Shown: positions 8,165 to 16,808, counted from the stretch's first letter. The stretch is 64,000 bases of DNA from Raoultibacter phocaeensis (GCF_901411515.1 NZ_CABDUX010000002.1:868001-932000); one strand, 5' to 3'. Program-made: numbers and translations. Notes: generated by a model not told the origin, from the letters alone.

Positions 8165-9328
8165 CTAGTAGCGGTAGAGCGCGGCAGTGCCGGTGTCGGC
8201 GGGCATGCGCTCTTTTGGCAACACGTACACTTCGCCGCCCTGCAAATATGTTGCCTGGGCAAGGTCGTCGGTGATGTCGTCCGAAGCGTCGAGCATGTCG
8301 GCGCCGTAGGAGAGCGCCCCCGTTTCGGCGTCGAAGCTGCCGGGGATGAGCAGATCCTGCTCGATGAACAGCACTTCGACCTTCCGTTCGACAAGCGCGT
8401 GGGCGATCTCGCGAGGATCGGATGAGGCGCGGCCCTGCGACGATTCAGTACCGAATCGCTCGACGCGTTCGCCAATACGCGCCTCTTGGACACCGGTAAT
8501 GATGGCGACGGCGCGCTCGAGCACTTCTTTCTCGTCCATCGAAGCGATCGGCTTGTCGATGTTCTCTTCCAAAAGCGTCGGAATAGAAGCGACTGCCCTG
8601 AAGATCGCCTGGTTCTCGGGCAGGCCTACAAGGATGATCGGACATAGCCGATGTTTCGCGAAGGCGTCTTCGATAGCTTTCGCCGCATAGCGGAAGTGCT
8701 CTTCGGTATCCTTTTCGCCGACTTCGCTCTTATCGCCGTAGCGATGATACGTGGGCGAGTGGCTTCCTTGATGGCCGTTCATGCCGGTAAGCGCGTTCGT
8801 GTAATCGTCAAATTCCTTGCGGAATTCCGTTTCGATGCCGTCGGGCATTTCGAGTTTTTCGATCGAGTGGAAGTCTCCCTCGAATACCTGAAAGCCGTTT
8901 TCATCGATCGCGACCAGATAGTAATGCGATCCGAATTGGAAATTCCTGATGAGCGGCTTGATATGGAAGGTGTCGGTGACTGAAACGAACTCGTCGACGG
9001 GGTAGTCGAGCTTATAGACGGTCATGCCGTCGTTGCTTGCAAGCACGGCAAGGCCGTCTTTCGCCTTTCTCCAGATATCTGCGTCGCGGTATGTCTCGAG
9101 CAGGTCGAGGGGCTCGAGGATGCCTTCGTAGTCTTTGCGATCGTAATTGAGTTCGAAGAGGCTCTTCGTTTCGGTGACGAGGTTCTTGTAGCGAATCGGA
9201 TCCTGCCGGTTCTCAGGTGCGTGGCGATGCGTCGTCATGTACAGCGAAACGAGCGGTCCTTCGTGATTCGCGAACAGCGCGGGGTCGAATTCGTTTGATA
9301 CGGTTATGTCCGACAGATCAGGTCTCAT
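8165..9328 (-). CDS. baeRF-like protein (bacterial archaeo-eukaryotic release factor family)
   Basis: A 387-residue soluble protein. Its N-terminus (SLYMTTHRHAPENRQDPIRYKNLV) and the middle stretch YHRYGDKSEVGEKDTEEHFRY resemble the bacterial proteins related to archaeo-eukaryotic release factor eRF1 (baeRF groups). The C-terminal third (from about VEVLFIEQDLL) looks like the eRF1 domain-3/L7Ae-like fold. Proposed roles involve ribosome binding under stress, but none is established, and I saw no GGQ motif. The ATG follows AAGGAG read on the minus strand. It is transcribed alone, opposite to glpX and divergent from the GNAT gene. Assignment is by overall resemblance only. Confidence 0.6.
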   Translation of the reverse strand: MRPDLSDITVSNEFDPALFANHEGPLVSLYMTTHRHAPENRQDPIRYKNLVTETKSLFELNYDRKDYEGILEPLDLLETYRDADIWRKAKDGLAVLASNDGMTVYKLDYPVDEFVSVTDTFHIKPLIRNFQFGSHYYLVAIDENGFQVFEGDFHSIEKLEMPDGIETEFRKEFDDYTNALTGMNGHQGSHSPTYHRYGDKSEVGEKDTEEHFRYAAKAIEDAFAKHRLCPIILVGLPENQAIFRAVASIPTLLEENIDKPIASMDEKEVLERAVAIITGVQEARIGERVERFGTESSQGRASSDPREIAHALVERKVEVLFIEQDLLIPGSFDAETGALSYGADMLDASDDITDDLAQATYLQGGEVYVLPKERMPADTGTAALYRY

Positions 9329-9707
9329 TGGTGCTCCTTATCCTTGATTTGCTGAATGCAAAGCGGGCGCGCTTCCGCTTCGATTGGCTTGCGTCGTTCG
9401 CGCCGCCTGCCGGCTGCTTCGCGCCGCCCGTCGCCTGCGCCGTTCACGCCGCTCGCATTCGGTAATGAATTGAGTATCACGATACGCGCTTGTACGCCGG
9501 GGGGCCATACGGTGAACAGGACTGTTTTTCGATGGTTGCGAGCCTGTTGACTTACGAGCAACGTTTCGCCCCTGGGAGCCACGCATGCGAGCGGAAGGCT
9601 CCTCGAACCGGGCTTGTTTGCGGGAGTGGTCCGGCTCCGGGGGCGTTGTGCGTTTAAACGCCGCTTGCGCGAGCACCCGGCGTGGAGGCTGCCGTATCGG
9701 TGCAGCG

Positions 9708-9727
9708 ATCGTGCCATATGGCACGAT
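9708..9727. repeat. 20-bp palindrome, copy 1 (ATCGTGCCATATGGCACGAT)
   Basis: A perfect 20-bp palindrome followed by TTTTTGT. A close copy lies 127 bases downstream, centre to centre. The conserved core GATCGTGCCA-WT-GGCACGAT plus the TTTGT tail in both copies argues for a defined element, either a regulator operator or a small REP-like repeat. As RNA each could also be a short stem-loop with a T-run. Confidence 0.6.
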
Positions 9728-9830
9728 TTTTGTCAGGAATTGTGGCGCGATTTTCTTCGTTGTAGCAGCCTGTGAACATCATGCCTGATTGGATTTATTT
9801 CGATACAGAGATAGTAAGTTCTCGCCAAAC

Positions 9831-9858
9831 AAAGATCGTGCCATTTGGCACGATCTTT
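9831..9858. repeat. 28-bp inverted repeat, copy 2 of the palindrome
   Basis: AAAGATCGTGCCA, two T, then TGGCACGATCTTT: a perfect 13-bp inverted repeat whose core matches the palindrome at 9708-9727 with one change at the centre. It ends in CTTTGT and lies about 136 bases before the GNAT start. If it is an operator it would control the GNAT gene; if it is a hairpin it would end or pause transcription before it. Confidence 0.6.
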
Positions 9859-9993
9859 GTAGCGCGCCTTCTGCATGCGCCCGTACCGCGGACGGCGTGG
9901 GATTTTCAGGCGATCGCTCAAAGAGGACGGCTTGTGTCCTCTATGGTAGGCTATTCTGGTTCCAGGGAAATCGAAGAAAGCGAGCATGCATCC

Positions 9994-10758
9994 ATGGGAA
10001 TCGTAGCCGTAACCGAAGAGAACATCGACAGCGAGCACATCTGCTGCGCTTTGACCGAAAAGAAGGGCGAGACCTGCGTTGCCTCGAAGAAGACGTGGAT
10101 GCGCGAGCGCTTCGCCGACGGCCTTGTGTTCAAGAAGCTCGACGTGCGCGGCAAGGCGTTCATCGAGTACCTGCCTGCCGAGAAGGCGTGGTGCCCGATC
10201 GATGCCGATGGCTACCTGCACATCGACTGCTTCTGGGTGTCGGGCCAATACAAAGGCAAGGGTCATGCGAACGAGCTGCTCGAAGCGTGCATCGCCGATG
10301 CGAGGCGGCTCGGCAAGCACGGTGTTACGGTGCTCTCGTCGCCCAAGAAGATGCCGTTTCTCTCCGATCCGAAGTTCTTGCGGTATAAGAGGTTCGTGCT
10401 CGCCGATACAGCCGAGCCGTACTTCGAGTTGCTCTACCTTCCCTTCGAAGCCGACGCTCCCGTCCCACAGTTTCGCAGCTCGGCAAAGACCGCACGCATC
10501 GACGAGGAAGGCATCGTGATCTCCTACACCGACCAGTGTCCCTTCGCGGGCAAGTATGCCCAGCTTGCAGCTGGTATCGCCGAAGAGCGCGGCGTGCGTA
10601 TCGATCTTCGGAAAATCGAGTCGCTCGATGAGGCGAAGAGCGCACCTTCCGCATTCACGACCTACAGCCTATTCGCAGACGGACGCTTCGTCACCAACGA
10701 GATCATGAGCGAGAAGAAGTTCGCGGCGTTTTTGGACGAGCGGGAAAGCGCGGAATAA
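9994..10758 (+). CDS. GNAT acetyltransferase with YoaP-like C-terminal domain
   Basis: The 254-residue protein has an N-terminal GNAT fold; the acetyl-CoA loop reads QYKGKGHANELLEACIADAR (about residues 86-105). The C-terminal part, containing YTDQCPFAGKYAQLAAGIAEERG, resembles the YoaP domain found fused to GNAT domains in other bacteria. Substrate unknown. The start chosen (MGIVAVTEENID) is where the family normally begins; the frame remains open back to 9772, but that extension crosses the second palindrome. No strong ribosome site is visible, so the start is moderately certain. It is convergent with the hexaheme gene. Confidence 0.75.
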   Translation: MGIVAVTEENIDSEHICCALTEKKGETCVASKKTWMRERFADGLVFKKLDVRGKAFIEYLPAEKAWCPIDADGYLHIDCFWVSGQYKGKGHANELLEACIADARRLGKHGVTVLSSPKKMPFLSDPKFLRYKRFVLADTAEPYFELLYLPFEADAPVPQFRSSAKTARIDEEGIVISYTDQCPFAGKYAQLAAGIAEERGVRIDLRKIESLDEAKSAPSAFTTYSLFADGRFVTNEIMSEKKFAAFLDERESAE

Positions 10759-10763
10759 CGGCA

Positions 10764-10799
10764 GCCCGGCGGAAGGGCGCGAGGCATTATCCGCCGGGC
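10764..10799. terminator. Hairpin between convergent genes
   Basis: GCCCGGCGGA (10764-10773) and TCCGCCGGGC (10790-10799) form a perfect 10-bp stem with a 16-base loop, between the GNAT stop and the end of the cytochrome gene. There is no T-run, so termination may be factor-assisted or the hairpin may protect the 3' ends. Confidence 0.5.
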
Positions 10800-10854
10800 A
10801 TGCTTGCGATACACGGCGCGTTCGCCGCACGTTGGCGCAGGCCAAAGTATCTGA

Positions 10855-11478
10855 TTACTTCTCTACATGGCAGGTATTGCATTCGTACACATCGGCATGG
10901 TGGCAATTCCTGCAGACCTTCGGAGCGATTTCATCCGGGCCGTCGGCAGCGTGAATTTTGTGGCACGAGGAGCAGGTGATGCTTTCGTGGTCTTCATGCT
11001 CGGGTAACGCGTGGGGATTTATTACCAGCCCGTTTTTATCGGTGAGTACGGTGCATTGTACCGTTGTATCCGCAAGCTCTCGCTTGTCGTGGCAGGAGAT
11101 GCATGCGTCGTTTGCGATTGAGGTTTTCTTGAGCGTCGCCTTCTTCTTCGTGCTGTCGAGTGTCACTTTTTTATGGGCCTCACTCAGCCCTTCGGTATCG
11201 GCGTGACAGCTGAAGCAATCAGCTTTTTGATCAGCATGCGACGATGCGGTACACGCTGTATCATCGAAAGAGGCGATGGCGTTTTCGTGACATGTTGAGC
11301 AATCGCTAGCATCCGACCAGGTGAATTCCAATGATGTCGTCTCCCTTTCGGCGTCGGCGGCGTTAGGTTTCGCGGTTTCAGATGGCTGTGGGGAGCATCC
11401 CGCGATCGTAAACAAAAAAATAAAGCAAACGGTGATTGCAACGGTTCGACGCAATGCTGAAACAGGTGAAAAAGCCAT
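10855..11478 (-). CDS. Exported hexaheme c-type cytochrome lipoprotein
   Basis: The 207-residue protein starts with a lipoprotein signal (hydrophobic stretch to FTIAGC, lipidated Cys near residue 28). It then has six CxxCH haem-binding motifs: CSTCH, CFSCH, CISCH, CSSCH, CRNCH and CNTCH. It should therefore be anchored outside the membrane and carry electrons. It lies 59 bases downstream of the Tat flavoprotein gene on the same strand; in related gut Actinobacteria such pairs make extracellular respiratory reductases, the cytochrome feeding electrons to the flavoprotein. A perfect hairpin lies between the two genes. The ATG follows GAAGGAG. The immediate electron donor is not visible; no quinol dehydrogenase is encoded beside it. 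Confidence 0.88.
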   Translation of the reverse strand: MAFSPVSALRRTVAITVCFIFLFTIAGCSPQPSETAKPNAADAERETTSLEFTWSDASDCSTCHENAIASFDDTACTASSHADQKADCFSCHADTEGLSEAHKKVTLDSTKKKATLKKTSIANDACISCHDKRELADTTVQCTVLTDKNGLVINPHALPEHEDHESITCSSCHKIHAADGPDEIAPKVCRNCHHADVYECNTCHVEK

Positions 11479-11496
11479 TACTCACTCCTTCTAAGG

Positions 11497-11525
11497 GTCG
11501 GAACCGCTATGGCAGCGGTTCCGAC
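11497..11525 (-). other. Intercistronic hairpin between flavoprotein and cytochrome
   Basis: A perfect 12-bp stem, GTCGGAACCGCT with AGCGGTTCCGAC and a five-base loop, between the flavoprotein stop and the cytochrome ribosome site. With no T-run it is more likely an RNA-stability or processing element that sets the ratio of the two proteins than a full terminator. Confidence 0.6.
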
Positions 11526-11537
11526 GGGACACGTATG

Positions 11538-13220
11538 CTACTTCTGCTTGTCCCAGGTGTCGAGGCCTGCGCATTCTTGTCCTGCAATGCGTCCGGAGGC
11601 TACGGCTTCGCTGATGTTGCCGCCTCCGTTGTACATGTAGCCGTATATCGTTCCGAATTCACCAGCAGAATACAGTCTGGGAATGGGCTCGCCTTCGAGG
11701 TTGAGAACCTGACAGAGTCCGTTGCGTTTTGCTCCTCCTTGCGTATTGAGCATTCCGAGGGCGATTTCGATAGCGTAGAACGGCGGCTCAAGCGGCACGA
11801 GAGGGAATTCTTTGATGATGGTGGTTTCGTCGGTTGACTGCTCGCCTTCGCCATAGGCAGTCGTCGCATCTGCCGCGTTAAAATAATAATCGTCGTATAC
11901 CGCTTCGCCTCTACCGAAGTCTTTGTCGGCACCTTCGGCGCAGTATTGGTTATAGGTGTTTACTGTTTCGGTGAGGGTTTCGGGCGGATAGCCGATCTTT
12001 TCGGCGAGCTCTTCAATCGTGTCGGCTTTCACCATGATGCCGGCATCGATGAGTTCTTCGTTCGTCGTCTTTCCCGTTTCCATGATAACCGACCATGCCA
12101 TGTAGGTGACTGCTCCGAGGATATCTTTCGACCCCGCATCGTTCCCGAGTATCATGTAGGAAGGGGTTGGGATCGCGAGCAGCGGCCATACGCCGCGCTC
12201 CTTGCCTTTGCCGTGGCGAAGCGTACCGCGAAGTTCTTCGTACATGAATCGCTTGCCCTCGTTGTTGACGTATATGTAGTCAAGTCCCATGGGATAGGGA
12301 ATATTGCAGATAAGAGAATCGGGAGATTCGGCACGTACGCAAGTGCTTGCGGCTGCATAGCTGTTCATGTGCCAGAGATCTGCACCGATTTGCTGAGCCA
12401 TTTTGACTCCGTCGCCGACGTTGTAGGGGCTGCCGCAGACGAAGCTTCGCGGGCACCCGAGCGACACCGAGTAATTCTGCATCATTTCCGGGTTCGCCGC
12501 AAAACCGCCGCATGCAAGTATAACGCCCCTTTTTGCCTTGATATGTTTACCCTCAGCTGCGATTCCGTACACTTCTTTGGTTTCATAGTTGTAGATTAGC
12601 TCGGTTGCTCGAGTGTCGTACATCACCTCAACACCCAGTTCGTCTGCCGTTTCTCGCAAAGGGATCCAGAGCGACGACATACCGCAGATGCCATCGACGT
12701 AGTACGTTTTGATCTTGTCGCCACCTGGTATGCCTGGGAATTCCGGCGCTGCAGCGGTTGCGGGTTGCAGGTCGTATCCGAGTTCGTCGCTGAGCCACTC
12801 CATGTTGCCGCAGACTCCTTCGGCCCACGCTTGCATGAAATCTTCCGGCACTTCGTAGCCCGCATTGAGTTCAGTTTGATACATGACAGCTGCATCGACC
12901 GACTCGGGAATCATCAGCATGTCGCCCGACACGCGCGTCGTACCGCCCGAAAACTCTTCGGGTGCCACTTCGAGAGCAAGTACGTGTTCTGCGCCGGCCA
13001 TTTTTGCAGCGATCGACGCGGAGAGTCCTGCAGCCCCCAATCCGACGACGACGATATCGGCTTCCGCATCCCATGATTCGGGTAGATTGCCGTTAGGGCC
13101 AGTCGTTTCTTGCGAAGCGCACCCCGCAAGCCCGACAGTCGCAAGTCCTGCTGCGGCAAGCGTCGAGCCTTTCAGGAAGTTACGACGTGATATTCCTCGG
13201 TTGAGCTGTTCCTTTCTCAT
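11538..13220 (-). CDS. Tat-exported FAD-dependent reductase (fumarate-reductase-like flavoprotein)
   Basis: A 560-residue protein with a Tat signal (RRNFLKG at residues 13-19) ending in LAGC, so probably an exported lipoprotein. The FAD-binding domain starts ADIVVVGLGAAGLSASIAA, and the C-terminus has the family motif GGGNISEAVASGRIAGQE. It belongs to the FrdA/KstD-like flavoproteins that reduce activated C=C bonds. There is no FMN-binding domain, so the adjacent hexaheme cytochrome probably supplies electrons. The start at 13220 is preferred because GGGAG lies about six bases upstream; an ATG at 13226 is too close to it. A divergent LysR gene suggests induction by the substrate. The actual substrate cannot be read from the sequence; host- or diet-derived acceptors are known for relatives. 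Confidence 0.88.
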   Translation of the reverse strand: MRKEQLNRGISRRNFLKGSTLAAAGLATVGLAGCASQETTGPNGNLPESWDAEADIVVVGLGAAGLSASIAAKMAGAEHVLALEVAPEEFSGGTTRVSGDMLMIPESVDAAVMYQTELNAGYEVPEDFMQAWAEGVCGNMEWLSDELGYDLQPATAAAPEFPGIPGGDKIKTYYVDGICGMSSLWIPLRETADELGVEVMYDTRATELIYNYETKEVYGIAAEGKHIKAKRGVILACGGFAANPEMMQNYSVSLGCPRSFVCGSPYNVGDGVKMAQQIGADLWHMNSYAAASTCVRAESPDSLICNIPYPMGLDYIYVNNEGKRFMYEELRGTLRHGKGKERGVWPLLAIPTPSYMILGNDAGSKDILGAVTYMAWSVIMETGKTTNEELIDAGIMVKADTIEELAEKIGYPPETLTETVNTYNQYCAEGADKDFGRGEAVYDDYYFNAADATTAYGEGEQSTDETTIIKEFPLVPLEPPFYAIEIALGMLNTQGGAKRNGLCQVLNLEGEPIPRLYSAGEFGTIYGYMYNGGGNISEAVASGRIAGQECAGLDTWDKQK

Positions 13221-13531
13221 GATCATCTCCCTTTCCTTGAGTTATCGATACCGTTCGGTATCCGCTATGCGCAACGGTACGCGCTTGGGGATGCCGTGAG
13301 AAACAATGAAAGAGAATGAAGGGGTGCTTGTTTGGAATAAGGGCAGGTTGGCAGAGGTTTGTGTAATGTTCCAATTCGTCATAAACGGGAGGAATCTCGG
13401 AATAAGGCCAGATCGTGCAATGTCATGAAAAAACCAGCCGTAGTGAATGTACTATAATAGCGATCAAGGGAGCTGCCGCAGGCAGGTGTGGTTGCCACGG
13501 GCAACTGCAGGGAGCGCGAGGGGTTGTCGAT
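13221..13531. promoter_or_regulatory. Divergent control region of flavoprotein and LysR genes
   Basis: This 311-base gap carries a TATAAT box (13453-13458) reading toward the LysR gene, with no clear -35. GGAATAAGG occurs as direct repeats at 13334-13342 and 13399-13407, 65 bases apart, on the flavoprotein side. LysR regulators usually bind several partly dyadic sites between divergent genes, so these repeats are candidate sites (inference). Confidence 0.45.
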
Positions 13532-14410
13532 ATGGATTTTAGCTACTGTAAAGAGCTGATCGAATTGGCGGACCAGCTCAATTTCAGCAAAGCGGCTGAT
13601 CGACTCTACATTACGCAATCGACGTTGAGCAAACACGTTGCGCTGATGGAGCGCGAAACGGGATTCAGGATATTTGACAGAAGTACAGCTCGAGTAGAAC
13701 TGACGAAAAGCGGAAAGATATTCATCGACAGCATACGTGAAGTTGTCGAGCGGTACGAAGCTGCTCTCAGGGAGGGGAGAGAGCTTGAGAAGGAGCAGGG
13801 AACCACGGTTCGAATTATCGGCCCGCTGCTAAACGAACAGATAATATCAAAGGTGATAACCGCCCAGTCAAAGCTTGCAGCGGAAGGGACCGGCGTGCGA
13901 TTGTCGTTGTCCGATACCGGCGTTCGCGATTGCCACGAGGCTCTTCTGAGCGGACGAACCGATATAGCGGTAGGGTTTCGCTACGGTATCGACGAGGAGG
14001 GGCTTGAGTACGCGCATATCGGGGAGATTCCGTTTGGCATCGCGTGCCATGATTGCCATGGGCTTGCTCGCAAAACTCATCTTGGATTCGACGACATAAT
14101 CGGGCAGAAGATCGTTTCGTATCCCATTGCGGGAAGAAAGCGCTACCATGCATACGTCGAAAGCGTACGTCGAAAGCATGGCATTGTGCAAAAGATCGAG
14201 TATCTAGAAGAGGGTGTGCTTTGCTTTCCCGATGATGAGCGAAGCATCGTTTTCGGCATTCATTTCCCTGGCTATGCTCGCTACGGCGGCGATATGATCG
14301 CGCGACCGCTGGATGAACGAAGCGATGTGTTCGATGTGTGCGTTGTCAAACGAACGGTTGAAGACAGCCTTGTCATCGACGCGCTTTTCGAGGCTATTGC
14401 TGCCTGCTAG
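13532..14410 (+). CDS. LysR family transcriptional regulator
   Basis: The 292-residue protein begins with the winged helix-turn-helix typical of LysR (ADQLNFSKAADRLYITQSTLSKHVALMERETG, residues about 10-41), followed by a substrate-binding domain of usual length. It is divergent from the Tat flavoprotein/hexaheme pair, the classic position for a regulator that senses the substrate of the neighbouring enzyme. The ATG at 13532 follows GGGAGCGCGAGGGG loosely. It could also autoregulate through the shared gap. Confidence 0.88.
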   Translation: MDFSYCKELIELADQLNFSKAADRLYITQSTLSKHVALMERETGFRIFDRSTARVELTKSGKIFIDSIREVVERYEAALREGRELEKEQGTTVRIIGPLLNEQIISKVITAQSKLAAEGTGVRLSLSDTGVRDCHEALLSGRTDIAVGFRYGIDEEGLEYAHIGEIPFGIACHDCHGLARKTHLGFDDIIGQKIVSYPIAGRKRYHAYVESVRRKHGIVQKIEYLEEGVLCFPDDERSIVFGIHFPGYARYGGDMIARPLDERSDVFDVCVVKRTVEDSLVIDALFEAIAAC

Positions 14411-14452
14411 CGGTATCACGCAGTATAATGCGGTGCGGAGGTGGCAGTTCAC

Positions 14453-15895
14453 GTGGAAATTTCGAAAGTGCGGTTCATCGAGCCAGGGAACAGACCCTAC
14501 CGGCCGAGCCCTAAGAATCTCTATACCTACGAGCGGTATATTCGCAATCCATCCATCGGTCTTATGACGCTTGCGACCATCGTGCACGAGAGCGTGCCCG
14601 ATACGTTCATGTATTCCGAGTCGGTTTCGAAGGTCGTATGGGACGATGTGCTCGATGCAAATGTCGTGTTCATCGGAATATTCACGTTTGCCGCTTTGCG
14701 GGGATACGAGATTGCCGAACGCATCAGGCGCGAATCCGATGCGGTAGTGGTGTTGGGCGGCCTCCATGCGTCGATGAACTATCCCGAGGCTGTCGAGCAT
14801 GCCGACTACGTACTGCTTGGGGAAGGCGACGAATCGGTCCTCGAGCTCTTGGCTTCGCTCGAACGCGACGAGGTGCCGTCGTTTCCGGGTATCGTTTATC
14901 TGCGCGACGGCGAGGTCATATGCGCGGGGCAGAGGCCTGCTCCCCATGATATCGATACCGTACCCGATCGATTGCTTCTGTATCGCTACGACAGGATGGC
15001 ATCGCGCAACACGCTCTGGCCGCAGGTGCACGCTTCGCGCGGGTGCCCGCACTCCTGCGATTACTGTGCGGTTGTGCGACATTTCGGCAGAAAGGTTCGC
15101 ACGCGCAGCGTGGAATCGGTGCTTGAGGACATTCGGCAGGCGATCGCTTTCCACGAGCGGGGGACGCTCCCTCGGTTAGCCCGAGTCGTATGGCTCACCG
15201 ACGATAATTTCTTCGCCGACCGCGCGTGGGCGATAGAGGTGCTCCGGGCCATTATCGCATCCGACATCGACTACGCGTTCACCGTACAGGCGCGCTACGA
15301 GGTCGGATTCGACGACGAGATGCTCGATCTTATGAAACGCGCGGGATTCTTCGAAGTGGCGATGGGCATAGAATTTCTTGAAGACGAGAGCTTCGAGGCA
15401 TACCATAAACGCTGCACGCACGACGATATTGTGAGGGCCATCGAGAACATCCAGGCACACGGCTTGAACGTCCGCGGCCTGTTCATCGTGGGTGCCGATA
15501 CCCATACTTCAGGTGTGGGCGAGCGCCTTGCGCGTTTCGTCATCGAGCACGGTTTGCGTGGCGTGCTCATTCAGGCGATGTACCTGGTGCCCGGAACGCC
15601 GGCCTACGATGCGGCGAGCGATCGCCTTATCGATGACGACTGGTCGCGTACCGACGGCAAGGTGGTCATGGAACCCCTGAGGATGTCTGCCTGCGAGTTG
15701 CAGGAGGAGATCATTCACGCGAGCAGGACCATTTACTCTCGGAAGCGGCTTATACACGCGATACTGCGCGAATCGGGCCTCGATCGGCTGTTGTTTGTCG
15801 GAGAATACTTTTGGCAGAAGAGCATTCGGTCGGATTTGAAGGCCGATTTGCCGTATCTGCGCGCGCGGGAAGGGGCAAAAGCAAATCGGACATGA
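14453..15895 (+). CDS. B12-binding-domain radical SAM protein
   Basis: A 480-residue protein with an N-terminal cobalamin-binding-like domain (VVFIGIFTFAALRGYEIA, then VVVLGGLHASMNYPEAVEHA and YVLLGEGDESVLELL) and a radical SAM domain whose cluster motif is GCPHSCDYC (about residues 198-206). Members modify diverse substrates by methylation or rearrangement; the substrate here is unknown. The domain order, with GxHAS and GEGE motifs, matches the family that includes hopanoid and bacteriochlorophyll enzymes, but no such pathway is nearby. GGAGG at 14437-14441 sits 11 bases before the GTG at 14453; a GTG at 14441 overlaps that site and is less likely. It stands alone after the LysR gene. Confidence 0.82.
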   Translation: MEISKVRFIEPGNRPYRPSPKNLYTYERYIRNPSIGLMTLATIVHESVPDTFMYSESVSKVVWDDVLDANVVFIGIFTFAALRGYEIAERIRRESDAVVVLGGLHASMNYPEAVEHADYVLLGEGDESVLELLASLERDEVPSFPGIVYLRDGEVICAGQRPAPHDIDTVPDRLLLYRYDRMASRNTLWPQVHASRGCPHSCDYCAVVRHFGRKVRTRSVESVLEDIRQAIAFHERGTLPRLARVVWLTDDNFFADRAWAIEVLRAIIASDIDYAFTVQARYEVGFDDEMLDLMKRAGFFEVAMGIEFLEDESFEAYHKRCTHDDIVRAIENIQAHGLNVRGLFIVGADTHTSGVGERLARFVIEHGLRGVLIQAMYLVPGTPAYDAASDRLIDDDWSRTDGKVVMEPLRMSACELQEEIIHASRTIYSRKRLIHAILRESGLDRLLFVGEYFWQKSIRSDLKADLPYLRAREGAKANRT

Positions 15896-16091
15896 AGGCG
15901 GCAGGACCGTTGGTCGCAAGACGATCGGCGATCCTGTTTGCTAGCGCCCGCGTTGTGCCTCATCCTGAGGCAAGAGCGCGCGTAGCCGGCTCAACGCGCG
16001 CGGGCTTTCCCTCGTCTTTCGCTCGTCGTATACTTGACGAAAGCGGTTAGCGCAGAATATCGCGCAGGCGAAATCACCGAAAGGACGGGGC

Positions 16092-16757
16092 ATGATCGAG
16101 GGAGTAGCGTTCGACGCGTACGGTACGTTGTACGACGTGTATTCGGTCGAACAGAAATGCGAGGAGAACTATCCTGGCAACGGCGCAGCCATCAGCCGCA
16201 TGTGGCGGCAGAAGCAGCTGGAGTACTCGTGGCTGAGAACGCTCATGGGGCGCTACGAGAACTTCTGGCGCGTTACGCAAGACGCCCTGCGCTACACGCT
16301 TGCCGACATCGGGCTTAAGGCAGATGCGGCCGTACTCGACGAGATCATGGAAACGTATCTGAAGCTTGAAATGTATCCCGAGGTCATCGAGGCTTTTGCT
16401 CTACTTGGATCCCGCAAGAAGGTCATACTTACCAACGGCAACCTCGAAATGATCGAGCCGCTCGTTGAACGTTCGGGCCTTGCCGCCCATCTCGACGGCT
16501 GCCTGAGTGCCGATGAAGTGGGCCTGTTCAAGACGCGACCGGAAGTGTACGGGCTTGCGATCGAGCACATGGGCCTTGAGAAGGAGCAGGTGCTGTTCAT
16601 ATCCTCGAACGGATGGGACGTCGCGGGGGCGAAATCGTTCGGCTTCACGGTCGGATGGATCAATCGCGCGGGAAAGCCCGCCGAAGAGCTGGGCGTTCGG
16701 GCGGATTACGACGTACCGAACCTGCTTGCGCTTGCGCAGGCGGTTGCGGGCTCGTAG
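16092..16757 (+). CDS. Haloacid dehalogenase type II-like HAD hydrolase
   Basis: A 221-residue HAD-superfamily protein. The nucleophile motif FDAYGTLYD (Asp8), the helical-cap sequence MWRQKQLEYSWLR, LTNGN (motif II) and ISSNGWDVAGA (motif IV) match L-2-haloacid dehalogenases. The family name comes from dehalogenation, but many members act on phosphorylated or other small substrates, so activity is not certain. A TATACT box at 16029-16034 gives a plausible promoter 58 bases upstream. The ATG follows AAAGGACGGGG. It is convergent with the acyl-CoA synthetase gene and separated from it by a hairpin. Confidence 0.87.
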   Translation: MIEGVAFDAYGTLYDVYSVEQKCEENYPGNGAAISRMWRQKQLEYSWLRTLMGRYENFWRVTQDALRYTLADIGLKADAAVLDEIMETYLKLEMYPEVIEAFALLGSRKKVILTNGNLEMIEPLVERSGLAAHLDGCLSADEVGLFKTRPEVYGLAIEHMGLEKEQVLFISSNGWDVAGAKSFGFTVGWINRAGKPAEELGVRADYDVPNLLALAQAVAGS

Positions 16758-16765
16758 CCCTGTAT

Positions 16766-16808
16766 GCAGAAACCCCCGGTATGCATCTCGGCAAACGGGG
16801 GTTTCTGC
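16766..16808. terminator. Hairpin between convergent HAD and acyl-CoA synthetase genes
   Basis: GCAGAAACCCCCG (16766-16778) and CGGGGGTTTCTGC (16796-16808) form a perfect 13-bp stem with a 17-base loop nine bases after the HAD stop. It can fold on either strand and probably ends both transcripts, although no long T-run follows. Confidence 0.65.

Larger units (their letters stand above)
9329..9993. other. 665-bp divergent intergenic region with twin palindromes
   Basis: No supported gene lies between the baeRF-like gene (leftward) and the GNAT gene (rightward). Frames open on both strands between 9325 and 9724 give Arg/Ala-rich peptides with no ribosome site. The main feature is a pair of related palindromes at 9708-9727 and 9831-9858 (listed separately). 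The stretch from about 9770 to 9830 is AT-rich and could hold the GNAT promoter. Confidence 0.5.

Noticed and set aside
9325-9724. Minus-strand frames upstream of the baeRF-like gene
   Set aside because: Two overlapping frames of Arg/Ala-rich peptide without start signals.
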